From assembly GCA_902168245.1 (NCBI GenBank), contig CABHPA010000064.1, positions 1 through 37,174 on the forward strand: a stretch of 37,174 bases of DNA, read 5' to 3'. Below, one piece after another: positions 1 through 8,975 of this stretch. This DNA is from Candidatus Melainabacteria bacterium (GTDB lineage Bacteria; Cyanobacteriota; Vampirovibrionia; Vampirovibrionales; Vampirovibrionaceae). The notes below the pieces were generated by a model. That model was not told where the DNA came from, ran no database searches, and saw only the letters and a program-made list of their open reading frames with translations. Made by a program: the position numbers and the translations under genes. Within the stretch, counting starts at the first letter, position 1. The number at the start of each line of letters is the position of its first letter.

Positions 1-36
1 TATTCGTCGGCAGCGTCAGATGTGTATAAGAGACAG
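1..36 (+). other. Nextera (Tn5) sequencing adapter, not genomic
   Basis: The first 36 bases end in the Tn5 mosaic end AGATGTGTATAAGAGACAG, preceded by the Nextera read-1 tail. This is library adapter left on the contig. Genomic sequence starts at 37. Confidence 0.98.
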
Positions 37-174
37 GTCCCATGCGCTCCCTGTTTTGAAACCAAATGCCCTTTAAGCGAGCAAATCTGCATGTCCCTGC
101 TGACGCCGGAGCTGATCCTTCCAGATATGGTTCAGCACCTTTCAAAGCTCATTGCGGAGTCACCCCGGTCATAA
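37..174 (+). CDS. GT9 / heptosyltransferase-like protein, C-terminal fragment
   Basis: An open frame enters from the left edge and gives the last 45 residues of a protein, ending in TAA. It contains CAPCFETKCP followed by EQICM. This Cys-rich pattern (C-x2-C-x4-CP...C-M) is typical of the C-terminus of ADP-heptose:LPS heptosyltransferases and related glycosyltransferase family 9 proteins, which add heptose to the lipopolysaccharide core on the cytoplasmic side of the inner membrane. The N-terminal and catalytic parts are missing because the contig ends here. Its stop codon abuts and overlaps the end of the convergent membrane protein gene. The family call rests on this short motif alone, so the exact sugar specificity is open. 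Confidence 0.7.
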   Translation, partial: VPCAPCFETKCPLSEQICMSLLTPELILPDMVQHLSKLIAESPRS

Positions 175-1731
175 GACGTCGCCTTCCATATTAACCGGGC
201 TTTTAGCAGGGGGCTTACTTTCCAGCCAGGCCAGCATTCCCACCATAAACCAAAAGTAAAGGTTATGCGGAAAATTCTCGTGAATGGGGGCGGAAAACGC
301 ATATAAAAATTGAAACATCAGCACGTAAAAACCGATTTTATACAATACGTCCGGCTGAGGCATTTTCAAAGCCCACACACAAACCTTCATGGCTTGCAGC
401 CAGATAGCGGCATAAAGCGAAAAGCCAACCAGGCCGTTTCGCAAAAGCACGGTGGCAAAGGCGTTGTCCGAAGCATACGGCATCGCCGACCAACTGGCCC
501 CAAACAAAAACGCCCACGGGTTTTCCAGCAGTTTTTGAAAAATCGCCAACGGCGCATAAATGCGGTAACTTCCCTGCTCCGAGAACGGATCGGCGTATTG
601 CTCTATGGCCAAGCGCAACGCACTCTGGAAATCAAAAAATTTCAGCAACGCCAAACCGGACACAACCAGGCCAGCTAGGGCAATCCACATCCAGGCCCGC
701 TTTGGCCCCGTATTTCCATTGGCAATGGAAAAAGCCTTTTGAGCAGGCGCACACCACCAATTTACCAAACCGTACAGCACCAGTGCGATAAACCCAAACA
801 GCAAGGTGGAGCGAGATAATGTCATAAACAGGCACGTTACGCCCAAGGGCATTGCCAGCCAAAAGCCGAGCCGCTCCCATCGGTTGAGCGCGCCGGTTCC
901 GTATAACACCACCATCATTCCCACCATAGTGGCTAAATACCCACCCAGATTATTGGGGTTTTGCAGCGTGGAGACCGCCCTGTAAAACATCTCCCCGCCA
1001 CCAAAACTGCGCTGGTACGGGGAACCGTGCAATAAAAACTCCACAACGCCCAGCGCGGAAACCACCGGCAGCATCCAGGCCATCGCCTTACAGCACAGCA
1101 GGAACGCCTGCCTGCAAGGCATTAATACCGTTCCCATTAAAATCGGCAACACCGCAAACGCCAGATTGGCGCGCATGTAATAGAGCAGGTCAAAAAGCTG
1201 CTCACCTTCAAACACCCAGAATAAACCGCGCAGCAGGGTAAATACCGCAAACAGCCCCGTTAACCGAAGCAAGGGATTTTGCCAGCCGGTTCGCGCATTC
1301 AGCCACAAGGGCAACCCCGAAAAATGGTTTTGCGCCAGCTTGAAAACAGCCAAACCCAACAGCGCAAACAGCGCAATATCTTTCTGCAATTTTTCCAGCG
1401 TGGTGGCAGGAGTCCCCCAATCGCCAAAGTCGGTGGGATTTCGCCCCGTGAATTGGGCACAATAAAAATAGTAGTAATTGAAGGCCGATAACGCCAGATA
1501 AACGGCAAACGCCTCATGGAACGGCCTGCGCCAGGCAAAGCGAAGTAGCCCGAAACCGGCCATTCCCAACAGAAAAGGCAAAACGGCGGCCCAGCCTTGC
1601 CAGGCGCAAAAAAGCCCCAACAGCAACGCCCCTGCCAGAAAAACGGCGTCAATCATCCTGCCATAAACGGGTTGCCGCGCCTTGTGAGCCGGTTGCATTC
1701 CCATCTCTCCACACCCGAACCCGGTTTTCAT
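169..1731 (-). CDS. O-antigen ligase/polymerase-like membrane protein
   Basis: A polytopic inner-membrane protein of up to 520 residues with about ten hydrophobic segments starting near residue 28. It has a large loop around residues 370-420 and the motif TLSRSTLLFG near residue 305, which resembles the conserved LSRS stretch of the Wzy/O-antigen ligase superfamily. Such proteins join or polymerise polysaccharide repeat units at the periplasmic face. The neighbouring glycosyltransferase genes support a role in surface polysaccharide, but ligase and polymerase cannot be separated from sequence alone. The start is uncertain: the first ATG at 1731 has only AGGA 10 bases upstream, while the ATG at 1698 has GGAG 8 bases upstream. 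The shorter form would also leave room for promoters between it and the divergent gene that starts at 1734. Confidence 0.8.
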   Translation of the reverse strand: MKTGFGCGEMGMQPAHKARQPVYGRMIDAVFLAGALLLGLFCAWQGWAAVLPFLLGMAGFGLLRFAWRRPFHEAFAVYLALSAFNYYYFYCAQFTGRNPTDFGDWGTPATTLEKLQKDIALFALLGLAVFKLAQNHFSGLPLWLNARTGWQNPLLRLTGLFAVFTLLRGLFWVFEGEQLFDLLYYMRANLAFAVLPILMGTVLMPCRQAFLLCCKAMAWMLPVVSALGVVEFLLHGSPYQRSFGGGEMFYRAVSTLQNPNNLGGYLATMVGMMVVLYGTGALNRWERLGFWLAMPLGVTCLFMTLSRSTLLFGFIALVLYGLVNWWCAPAQKAFSIANGNTGPKRAWMWIALAGLVVSGLALLKFFDFQSALRLAIEQYADPFSEQGSYRIYAPLAIFQKLLENPWAFLFGASWSAMPYASDNAFATVLLRNGLVGFSLYAAIWLQAMKVCVWALKMPQPDVLYKIGFYVLMFQFLYAFSAPIHENFPHNLYFWFMVGMLAWLESKPPAKSPVNMEGDVL

Positions 1732-1733
1732 AT

Positions 1734-2999
1734 ATGATTAATCCTAGCATGCCACCGGCCCATCCGCCTGACAGCGAGGAAAAAACCGTCTTGTCGCAGG
1801 AGAGTCCCAAAATCAAGATCCTGATTATCCCGCACCAGCCCCACCGCAACCTGAAGGTGCGGGCGATTGAAATGGCCCGCTTTCTGGCCAGCGACAGCCG
1901 CTACCAGGTGTTTACGCTCACCTGGGAAACCGATGCCACCCCGTACGCAAACGTCCCCAAAAAACTCCTGGGCAAAACCGGCGGCCTTTGCAAAAGCATG
2001 CGCATACCCCGCACCATCACGGAAGAAGCGGGCGTTCACTGGGTTCGCCTGCCGTATATGCTGACGCCTTACCCGGTTTGCCAATGGTTTAACCGGTGGC
2101 AACTCTCGCAATTTTTGGCGGAACAGGGTATTCAGCTTGTGATTAGCGGCAACGCCTACCATTTTCCCATGCCTCAAAATAACGGAATCCATCGCATTTA
2201 CGATGTGGTGGACGACCATTTAAGCCCCGACTCCGGCCCCGTATGGCAACGAACGCACCAATTTACCCTGCGGGAATTGCGCCAGGCCGATCAGATCATG
2301 GCCATCAGCCATGCCTTGCAAGCGGAATTGGAAAAAGCGGGCTTCGCGCAAAGCCACTATGTACCCAACGGCGTAGATTATGCCGCCTTTACCCAGACAA
2401 ACCCGGCTGAAATTGAGGCCATTCGACATCAACACCAACTGCATAACCGGTTTGTGATCGGTTATATCGGCAACCACGGCTGGTGGTCTGGCATGGCGCT
2501 TTTAATGGACGCCTTCCAAAAATTACAGACGCGACACCCCAACCGCTGCAAACTGCTAATTGTCGGCCCCGGCGAGGAATTAGCCCACTACCGCCAGCAG
2601 GCCGCCAGCAACCCGGATATTATTTTGACCGGCCCCATCGCCCCGCAATCGGTAGCCGCTTATTTTCACGTTTCCAGCATTGGCGTACTGCCCTTTCAGC
2701 AATGCCCGTTTACGGATAACGCCATGCCCCTGAAAATACTGGAATACGGGGCCGCCCGCAAAACCGTCATCGCCACGCCGCTAAAGGAACTAATAACGCT
2801 GAGCTTACCCCATGTGGCGCTGGTGGAAGCGGAAGGCGAACTGTGGGCCTCCCGGCTGGCACAGGAGATGCATACCCCGACACCTTGGCAGCCGGAGTGG
2901 GACAGCGTTATTCAACAATTTGACTGGCGAACTGTCCTTGCCCCCTTGAAGGGGTTGTTGACATCCCATTTCGGGGAGCCGCATGCGCCTGCTGTTTAA
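1734..2999 (+). CDS. Glycosyltransferase, GT4-like (group 1)
   Basis: A 421-residue protein with the two-Rossmann GT-B layout. The N-terminal domain begins near residue 27 with KIKILIIPH, and the C-terminal domain begins near residue 240 with RFVIGYIGNHGWW. The central YVPNGVD, LLIVGPGEE and the late KILEYGAARK are typical of the nucleotide-sugar-binding half of GT4 enzymes. YDVVDDH resembles a motif in TuaH-like cell-wall glycosyltransferases. It probably transfers a sugar from a nucleotide donor during surface polysaccharide assembly. It overlaps the next gene by 17 bases, indicating one operon. The first 25 residues look disordered and there is no clear Shine-Dalgarno for the ATG at 1734, so the true start may be internal, for example a TTG near 1791 preceded by GAGGA. 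Confidence 0.85.
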   Translation: MINPSMPPAHPPDSEEKTVLSQESPKIKILIIPHQPHRNLKVRAIEMARFLASDSRYQVFTLTWETDATPYANVPKKLLGKTGGLCKSMRIPRTITEEAGVHWVRLPYMLTPYPVCQWFNRWQLSQFLAEQGIQLVISGNAYHFPMPQNNGIHRIYDVVDDHLSPDSGPVWQRTHQFTLRELRQADQIMAISHALQAELEKAGFAQSHYVPNGVDYAAFTQTNPAEIEAIRHQHQLHNRFVIGYIGNHGWWSGMALLMDAFQKLQTRHPNRCKLLIVGPGEELAHYRQQAASNPDIILTGPIAPQSVAAYFHVSSIGVLPFQQCPFTDNAMPLKILEYGAARKTVIATPLKELITLSLPHVALVEAEGELWASRLAQEMHTPTPWQPEWDSVIQQFDWRTVLAPLKGLLTSHFGEPHAPAV

Positions 3000-4203
3000 C
3001 GCCACCAACCTCCGCTCCGAAGGTGGCGTCATCCTGATGCGGAATCTGCTGGAGAGCTTTCTGGCGCATGCGCCGGATCTTCAAATCCGCCTCTACCTCA
3101 ACCCGGAACTGCATGAGCGGGTCAAGGGCATATTAACCGAAAGTCAAACGGACAACCCCGGAAACCCCACCCGCATTGAAATTATCCCTTTTCGACCACG
3201 AGGCGCTCTTAAACGCTTTGCCTGGGAGCAGATATCATTGCCCCGGCTCATCCGGAAGCACCAGATTGATATTCTGTTCAGCTTCGGCAACACGGGGCCG
3301 CTCTTTCCGGGTTGCCGACAGATTTTATACCTGCAGCAGGCCATCCCATATTCCAGCTATATCCCCCCCGGCCAACCGCTTTTGCAGCTACGATGGCTGG
3401 GTTTTAAAGCCTTGTACGGCTTCCTGATTGGCCTTACACAACTGGGTTCGCAAAAAATCGTCGTGCCTACCGGCTGGCTGGTCAGGCCCTTGCAACGCTC
3501 CATTGCCGGGCTGAAACCGGCACATGCCTATTCGATTACATTGCCCGGCAACCCCGGCATACGGGAAAAACGCGACGCCAAGCGGTTTACCGATTCCGAA
3601 TTGACGCTCCTTAGTCAACTGGAAAAATGGCGGGCCTCCGAGGAGAAAATCCTGTTTTATCCGTGCTACCTTGCGCCCTACAAAAATATTCCATTCCTGC
3701 TGAAAGCCTTGCACCTACTGGCCCAACAGGAACCGCCGCCCTTTCGGCTGATTCTGACGTTTAACGACGACAGTCGCGAGTATTTCCCTTGCCGAGCGCA
3801 GGTCTTGGAAGCGCTTTCCGATTGCGCCGCACGGGAAAGGGTTGTATTAAGCGGCAGCCTGGGCCGCGACATGATTGCGGAACTCTATCGCTTGAGCGAC
3901 ATCCTGGTATTTCCCTCTCTGGTGGAAACCCTGGGGCTTCCCTTACTGGAGGCAATGAGTCACGGCATTGCAGTTGTCGCCACTCAAAACGAGCAACCCG
4001 ACGCCACCCAGGCGGCCTTTGCCCGTGAGATTTGTGGGAGCGCCGCCCTGTACGCCCCACCACAGGATGTCGCCCAATTCGCGGCACACCTGCGTACATT
4101 GCTCACCAATCCGCAGCTTGCCTTTGACTTAGGGCAAGAAGGATTGAGCCGCGTTCAGGATCTCTCCTGGCATGCCCATGTCCAAGCGATTCTGGCGCTT
4201 TGA
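2983..4203 (+). CDS. Glycosyltransferase, GT4 family (group 1)
   Basis: A 406-residue GT-B glycosyltransferase. The N-terminal acceptor domain starts with MRLLFNATNLRSEGGV. The C-terminal domain carries EKILFYPCYLAPYKNI and the classic donor-site block VFPSLVETLGLPLLEAM followed by a Gly-Ile-Ala-Val-Val strand, where the E-x7-E Glu residues bind the donor sugar nucleotide. The ATG overlaps the end of the preceding glycosyltransferase and has GGGGAG just upstream, so the pair is co-transcribed and probably translationally coupled. The role inferred from context is adding a sugar, mannose-like or other, to the same surface polysaccharide. Specificity cannot be read from sequence. The following 238 bases to the convergent gene contain no ORF I can support and no clear intrinsic terminator. 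Confidence 0.9.
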   Translation: MRLLFNATNLRSEGGVILMRNLLESFLAHAPDLQIRLYLNPELHERVKGILTESQTDNPGNPTRIEIIPFRPRGALKRFAWEQISLPRLIRKHQIDILFSFGNTGPLFPGCRQILYLQQAIPYSSYIPPGQPLLQLRWLGFKALYGFLIGLTQLGSQKIVVPTGWLVRPLQRSIAGLKPAHAYSITLPGNPGIREKRDAKRFTDSELTLLSQLEKWRASEEKILFYPCYLAPYKNIPFLLKALHLLAQQEPPPFRLILTFNDDSREYFPCRAQVLEALSDCAARERVVLSGSLGRDMIAELYRLSDILVFPSLVETLGLPLLEAMSHGIAVVATQNEQPDATQAAFAREICGSAALYAPPQDVAQFAAHLRTLLTNPQLAFDLGQEGLSRVQDLSWHAHVQAILAL

Positions 4204-4441
4204 TTGATTTCCAACACCTTCTTCTTTTCAAGCCCTGCAACAGAAAACCGGACAACAGCCAGCTTTCGATGAACATTCTGGCAGCGTTTGGAAAAGTTTT
4301 TTCAGCATTATTTTTGCGAGCGCCGGGTTTGCGGCAGTTTCCTGAAACCGGACAGCACGGAAGACTTTACCGCCGCAAAGGAAACGTCCGAATGACATCC
4401 CGCACCAGCCCCACGAAAACCGCCACATTGCACGAAATTAA

Positions 4442-6346
4442 TTAATCACATTCCACGCAACGAATGGCCTGGTTAGGCTGCTCTGGCTCCTGGGCGGGCA
4501 TCGGTTTGCTTTGCGGCGCAGCCTCCAGGGACATGGGCTGATCCTGGCGACTGTTGTTCCGGTAAACCGTAATGCCTTTAACACCCAAGTCAAAGGCCAG
4601 TCGATACGTTTCGGCAATGGCCTCCCGGCTGGCCTCTTCGGGAAAGTTAATGGTCTTGGACACCCCGTTGTCCGTAAATTCCTGGAAAGCGGCCTGCATG
4701 CGCACATGCCATTCCGGGGCAATATCGAAAGAGGTGACAAACACCCGCCGCACCGCTTCCGGCACTTCCTCCAGCTTGCTCAGGCCGCCGGTATTCGCAA
4801 CTTTCTCCAGCAGTTCGGGTCGGTTGAGCTGATTTGCCTCCAACCAGGCGGCGAACTGGGGATGAACTTCCAGCATGCGGGTGTTGTCCATCACATTGCG
4901 GGTAAACGCCAGGGCAAAAACAGGCTCTATGCCGCCACTAGCCCCGGCGATGATACTGATGGTGCCGGTGGGGGCAATGCAGGTGGTAGTAGTGTTCCGC
5001 AGGCCAAACCGCTCAATTTGCCCGCTGAGCGTTTCCCAGCTTTTATGCGTAATGCGCTGGGTAGGGTGCTGGCCGTGCTTTTGAACCAGCCAATCGCCCT
5101 TGGCATACAGGCTGCCGTCAAAGTTAGGAAAGGCGCCTCGCTGCTTCGCCAGTTCAATGGAAGCCAGCTTGGCGTGGTAATCCATCCAGGCGGCCACGTC
5201 GCGGGCCAGCAGTACGGCCTCTTCGGAATCATAGGGAATGCCTAGCGCCAGCAGGCAATCGGCCCAACCCATTACGCCCAGGCCAATTTTCCGGTTGCCT
5301 TCCACCATCTCCTGAATTTGCGGGATAGGAAATCGATTCTGGGTAATCACATTATCCAGAAAGTGAATGGTTAAATAGACGGTTTGCGCCAATTTATCCC
5401 AATCCAGCCGCCCTTGGCCATTCAACATTTTACCCAGGTTAATCGAACCCAGGTTACAGGCTTCATACGGCAGCAACGGCACTTCGCCGCACGGGTTAGT
5501 GGATTCTATCTCTCCCAGCAGGGGCGTGGGATTATCCCGGTTCACCCGGTCGATAAACACCAGGCCCGGCTCGCCGGTACGCCAGGCGCAATCCACAATC
5601 TGCTCGAACAGTCGCCGCGCCTTGACGGTTTTTAACACCTTGCCGCTGTTCGGGTGGCGGAGCGGAAAGTCGCCGTCCATCTCCACGGCCTGCATAAAGG
5701 CATCTGTCACGGTAACGGAAATATTAAAGTTAGTGACTTTGCGTAAATCATCCTTGGCGCTGATAAACCCTTCAATGTCGGGATGGTCGATTTGCAGGAT
5801 GCCCATATTGGCCCCACGACGGGCGCCGCCTTGCTTAATGGCTTCCGTGGCGGCATTATACACTTCCATAAAGGATACCGGCCCGGAAGAAACCCCCATG
5901 GTAGAGCGCACCACATCCCCCTTGGGACGCAGGTGCGTGAATGAAAAGCCCGTTCCGCCCCCGCTCTGATGAATCAGCGCGGTATGCTTGAGAGTTTCAA
6001 AAATGGATTCCATGGAATCATGCACCGGCAGCACAAAACAGGCGGAAAGCTGCCCCAACGGACGCCCGGCGTTCATTAAGGTCGGACTATTCGGCAAAAA
6101 CTCAAGCTGTGCCATAAGGGCGTAAAATTGCCCAGCCAACAATTCTACCTCCGCTTCGGTTTTCCCGTATGCAAAATCCCCTTCCGCAATAAAGCGCGCC
6201 ACGCGCCGCAGCAAATCCGCCGGGGTTTCCTGCGCCCGGCCATGCTCGTCGCGAATCAGGTAACGCCGCTCCAGCACAGTCATCCCGTTTTCGGGAATTT
6301 GCGGGGTTAGCGCAGAGACTTCAGAGTGCTTGCTGGTAATGCCCAT
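4442..6346 (-). CDS. nrdJ: Adenosylcobalamin-dependent (class II) ribonucleoside-diphosphate reductase
   Basis: A 634-residue class II ribonucleotide reductase, which makes deoxyribonucleotides for DNA synthesis using coenzyme B12 to generate the thiyl radical. The key residues are present: C103 (SACFVLP) and C297 (YEACNLGSINL) as the redox pair, C286 in NPCGE as the thiyl radical site, with N284 and E288 alongside. C286 and C297 are 11 apart, as in known class II enzymes. The C-terminus ends in CVECD, the swinging cysteine pair that accepts electrons from thioredoxin. There is no N-terminal ATP cone. It lies downstream of the aconitase gene on the same strand, separated by a terminator. No B12 riboswitch is visible in the 157-base upstream gap. 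The Shine-Dalgarno is weak, so the start is the best available ATG. Confidence 0.95.
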   Translation of the reverse strand: MGITSKHSEVSALTPQIPENGMTVLERRYLIRDEHGRAQETPADLLRRVARFIAEGDFAYGKTEAEVELLAGQFYALMAQLEFLPNSPTLMNAGRPLGQLSACFVLPVHDSMESIFETLKHTALIHQSGGGTGFSFTHLRPKGDVVRSTMGVSSGPVSFMEVYNAATEAIKQGGARRGANMGILQIDHPDIEGFISAKDDLRKVTNFNISVTVTDAFMQAVEMDGDFPLRHPNSGKVLKTVKARRLFEQIVDCAWRTGEPGLVFIDRVNRDNPTPLLGEIESTNPCGEVPLLPYEACNLGSINLGKMLNGQGRLDWDKLAQTVYLTIHFLDNVITQNRFPIPQIQEMVEGNRKIGLGVMGWADCLLALGIPYDSEEAVLLARDVAAWMDYHAKLASIELAKQRGAFPNFDGSLYAKGDWLVQKHGQHPTQRITHKSWETLSGQIERFGLRNTTTTCIAPTGTISIIAGASGGIEPVFALAFTRNVMDNTRMLEVHPQFAAWLEANQLNRPELLEKVANTGGLSKLEEVPEAVRRVFVTSFDIAPEWHVRMQAAFQEFTDNGVSKTINFPEEASREAIAETYRLAFDLGVKGITVYRNNSRQDQPMSLEAAPQSKPMPAQEPEQPNQAIRCVECD

Positions 6347-6431
6347 AGCGCCCGATTATCTGTAACTGACCTGATTGTATATTAACCGATCCCCGATCCG
6401 GTTAACACCCTGCCCGTTTTTCAGGAACGGC

Positions 6432-6466
6432 AAAACCCCGGCCAGCCAGTTCAGGCCGCCGGGGTT
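6432..6466 (-). terminator. Intrinsic terminator after aconitase
   Basis: A 9-bp stem (AACCCCGGC with GCCGGGGTT) encloses a 15-base loop, 38 bases after the aconitase stop. On the minus strand it is followed by a short T run, so it probably ends the aconitase transcript before the reductase gene. Confidence 0.7.
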
Positions 6467-6503
6467 CCGGTTGAATTCACCGCTTCAGAAGTCGGAACAG
6501 GCT

Positions 6504-8780
6504 CTAAACGGATGCCTTCGGCTGATTTACCGCGTTCATGGCGGAACCTGCCTTAAACCAGCGAATCTGCTCGTTATTAAGCGAATGGGTCAATTCCAGG
6601 TTCACCGTGGAGCCGCCTTGCTTGGTTACAGTCACCGGCACCGGCTGACCGGGTTTCAGGCTGTTCAGTCCGGTTATGCTCAGCTTGTCGCCTTTGGAAA
6701 TCAGGTCGTAATCGGCCTTGTTGACAAAGGTCAACGGCAAAACGCCCTGTTTCTTGAGGTTGGTTTCGTGAATCCGGGCAAAACTGCGGGCAATCACGGC
6801 CTTAACGCCCAGGTAGCGAGGAGACATGGCCGCATGCTCACGGCTGCTGCCTTCGCCGTAGTTCTCATCGCCCACAATCACGCTGCCGTTTTGCTTTTTG
6901 TATTCCAGCGCCTTCAACGCCCAGGGGGAAACACCACGCTCCACGCCGTTCACATCCATTTTCACGGGTTCGGCGGGTTTGCCAGTTTCGGCATCTACCG
7001 CGCCCAGCAACATGTTGTGGCTGATGCCGGACAAGTGGCCTCGCAGTGGCAGCCAATCCTTACCTGCCGGGGAGATGTGATCCGTCGTGGTCTGGCCCTG
7101 GGTTTTCACCAGCACCGGAACATCAATAAAGTCCTTGCCATCCCAGGGTTGGAAGGGAGCCAGTTTCTCCAGGCGGGGGCTTTTCGGGTCAATCGCCACC
7201 GTCACGCTACCGCGATCGGTCGGCGGTTGAATCAAGCCTTCATGGGAAATCTGGAAGCCTTTGGGCGGCAGTTCCGGCGCGGTGGGCGCTTCCAGCTTGA
7301 CGCCGTTTTCCAGGGTATCCGTCACCGGGTTGAAAGTGGTCTTCCCGGCAATCGCCATGGCGGTCACCACTTCGGGACTGGCGATGAAGGCCAGCGTTTC
7401 GGCGTTGCCATCGTTGCGCTTGGGGAAGTTCCGGTTGAAGGAAGTAATAATGGCGTTGGTTTCGCCCTTTTTAATGTCGCTGCGATCCCAGTTACCGATG
7501 CACGGGCCGCAGGCGTTTGCCATCACGATCCCGCCAATATCGGTGAAGTCCTGCATCTGGCCGTCACGCTTGATGGTCTCATGCACCTGGATGGAGCCGG
7601 GCGTAATCAGAAAGTAGGATTTCGCCTTCAGTCCCTTGGCCTTAGCCTGACGGGCCACGTTGGCGGAACGCTCCAGGTCTTCGTAGGAAGAGTTGGTGCA
7701 GCTTCCCACCAGGGCGGCGCTCAGGGTTTCCGGGAACTGGCTGTTTTTGACATCCGCCGCAAATTCGGACAGCTTACGAGCGCGATCCGGCGAGTGCGGC
7801 CCCACCACGTAGGGTTCCAGCTCAGAGAGGTTGATTTCCACGATCTCATCAAAGTAGTTTTCAGGGTGGGCCAGCACTTCATCATCCGCCCGCAGATCGG
7901 CGGCGTGCTGCTCGGCCAGATCGGCAATCTCAGCACGCTCGGTAGCCCGCAAGTAAGCGGCCATGCGGCTGTCGAACGGGAAGATAGAGGTAGTTGCGCC
8001 GAGTTCCGCGCCCATGTTGGTGATGGTGCCTTTTCCAGTGCAGCTAATGGTTTCGGCGCCGGGGCCAAAATACTCGATAATCTTGTTGGTGCCGCCCTTG
8101 GTGGTCAGCAGGCCGCACAGGTAAAGAATCACATCCTTGGGAGCCGTCCAACCGTTCATTTTTCCGGTCAGGTGAACGCCCACCAGCTTGGGCGCCTTCA
8201 CTTCCCAGGAAAGACCAGCCATCACATCGGCGGCATCCGCGCCACCCACCCCAATGGCGATCATCCCCAAGCCGCCCGCGTTGGGGGTATGGCTATCGGT
8301 GCCAATCATCAAACCACCGGGGAAAGCGTATTTCTCCAGAACCACCTGGTGGATAATCCCGCTGCCAGGCTTCCAGAAACCCATGCCGTACTTGGCGGCG
8401 GCGGATTGCAGGAAATCATAAACTTCCCGGTTTTCGTTGATGGCCCGCTCCACGTCTTCCGCAGCGCCGGAATGCGCGCGAATCAGGTGATCACAATGCA
8501 CGGTGGAAGGAACGGCCACTTGGTCGCGGTTGGCCTGCATAAATTGCAGAATCGCCATTTGGGCGGTGGCATCCTGCATGGCAACCCGATCCGGCTGGAG
8601 GGACAGGAAGGTTTCACCCCGAACAATGCGCTCCGGGTAGTTCTCGGCAATCAAGTGGGAGAACAGAACCTTCTCGGCGTTGGTTAAAGCCTGCTTGCCA
8701 AACCGTTCCTTCGCCTTGGCGTGACTTGCGGCCAGGCTGGCGTACAATTTCTTAATGCTATCAGTTGAGCTGCCACTCAT
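6504..8780 (-). CDS. acn: Aconitate hydratase, mitochondrial-type
   Basis: A 758-residue aconitase that interconverts citrate and isocitrate in the TCA cycle through a [4Fe-4S] cluster. The three cluster cysteines are C361 (GSCTNSS) and C424/C427 (ACGPCIGNW), with the 63-residue spacing of mitochondrial aconitase. TDSHTPNAGGLG near 161-172 and the swivel-domain motif ENYGEGSSREHAA near the C-terminus are active-site blocks. Length and motif spacing match the mitochondrial (ACO2) type and not the longer bacterial AcnA or AcnB. The start has a good context and the gene is transcribed divergently from isocitrate dehydrogenase, so the two successive TCA enzymes share one intergenic promoter region. 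A 770-codon open frame on the opposite strand is only a shadow. Confidence 0.95.
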   Translation of the reverse strand: MSGSSTDSIKKLYASLAASHAKAKERFGKQALTNAEKVLFSHLIAENYPERIVRGETFLSLQPDRVAMQDATAQMAILQFMQANRDQVAVPSTVHCDHLIRAHSGAAEDVERAINENREVYDFLQSAAAKYGMGFWKPGSGIIHQVVLEKYAFPGGLMIGTDSHTPNAGGLGMIAIGVGGADAADVMAGLSWEVKAPKLVGVHLTGKMNGWTAPKDVILYLCGLLTTKGGTNKIIEYFGPGAETISCTGKGTITNMGAELGATTSIFPFDSRMAAYLRATERAEIADLAEQHAADLRADDEVLAHPENYFDEIVEINLSELEPYVVGPHSPDRARKLSEFAADVKNSQFPETLSAALVGSCTNSSYEDLERSANVARQAKAKGLKAKSYFLITPGSIQVHETIKRDGQMQDFTDIGGIVMANACGPCIGNWDRSDIKKGETNAIITSFNRNFPKRNDGNAETLAFIASPEVVTAMAIAGKTTFNPVTDTLENGVKLEAPTAPELPPKGFQISHEGLIQPPTDRGSVTVAIDPKSPRLEKLAPFQPWDGKDFIDVPVLVKTQGQTTTDHISPAGKDWLPLRGHLSGISHNMLLGAVDAETGKPAEPVKMDVNGVERGVSPWALKALEYKKQNGSVIVGDENYGEGSSREHAAMSPRYLGVKAVIARSFARIHETNLKKQGVLPLTFVNKADYDLISKGDKLSITGLNSLKPGQPVPVTVTKQGGSTVNLELTHSLNNEQIRWFKAGSAMNAVNQPKASV

Positions 8781-8975
8781 GGTTTCGTCTCCTACCCTGA
8801 TTGACCCAATACACCAGTCATTCTACTGCGGGAGCCAGGGGACAGCAAGAACGCCGGTAAAGCGTTCAACACATTGCTTTAAAAGACCATGTTTACAGAC
8901 CATGCGAGCGGCTCCCTGTTTGTGGTAGATTTTTTATGCTTCCCACGTGTTGTTTCATTAAGCAAGGAGAGTTTT

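Noticed and set aside
6347..6503. Cobalamin riboswitch before the B12-dependent ribonucleotide reductase
   Set aside because: The gap holds the aconitase terminator, and the remaining bases show no B12-box-like sequence or room for the aptamer.
6375..8687. 770-codon open frame on the plus strand
   Set aside because: It lies exactly opposite the well-supported aconitase gene, its translation is His/Gly/Arg-rich nonsense without family motifs, and it has no ribosome site. It is a shadow of GC-biased codons.
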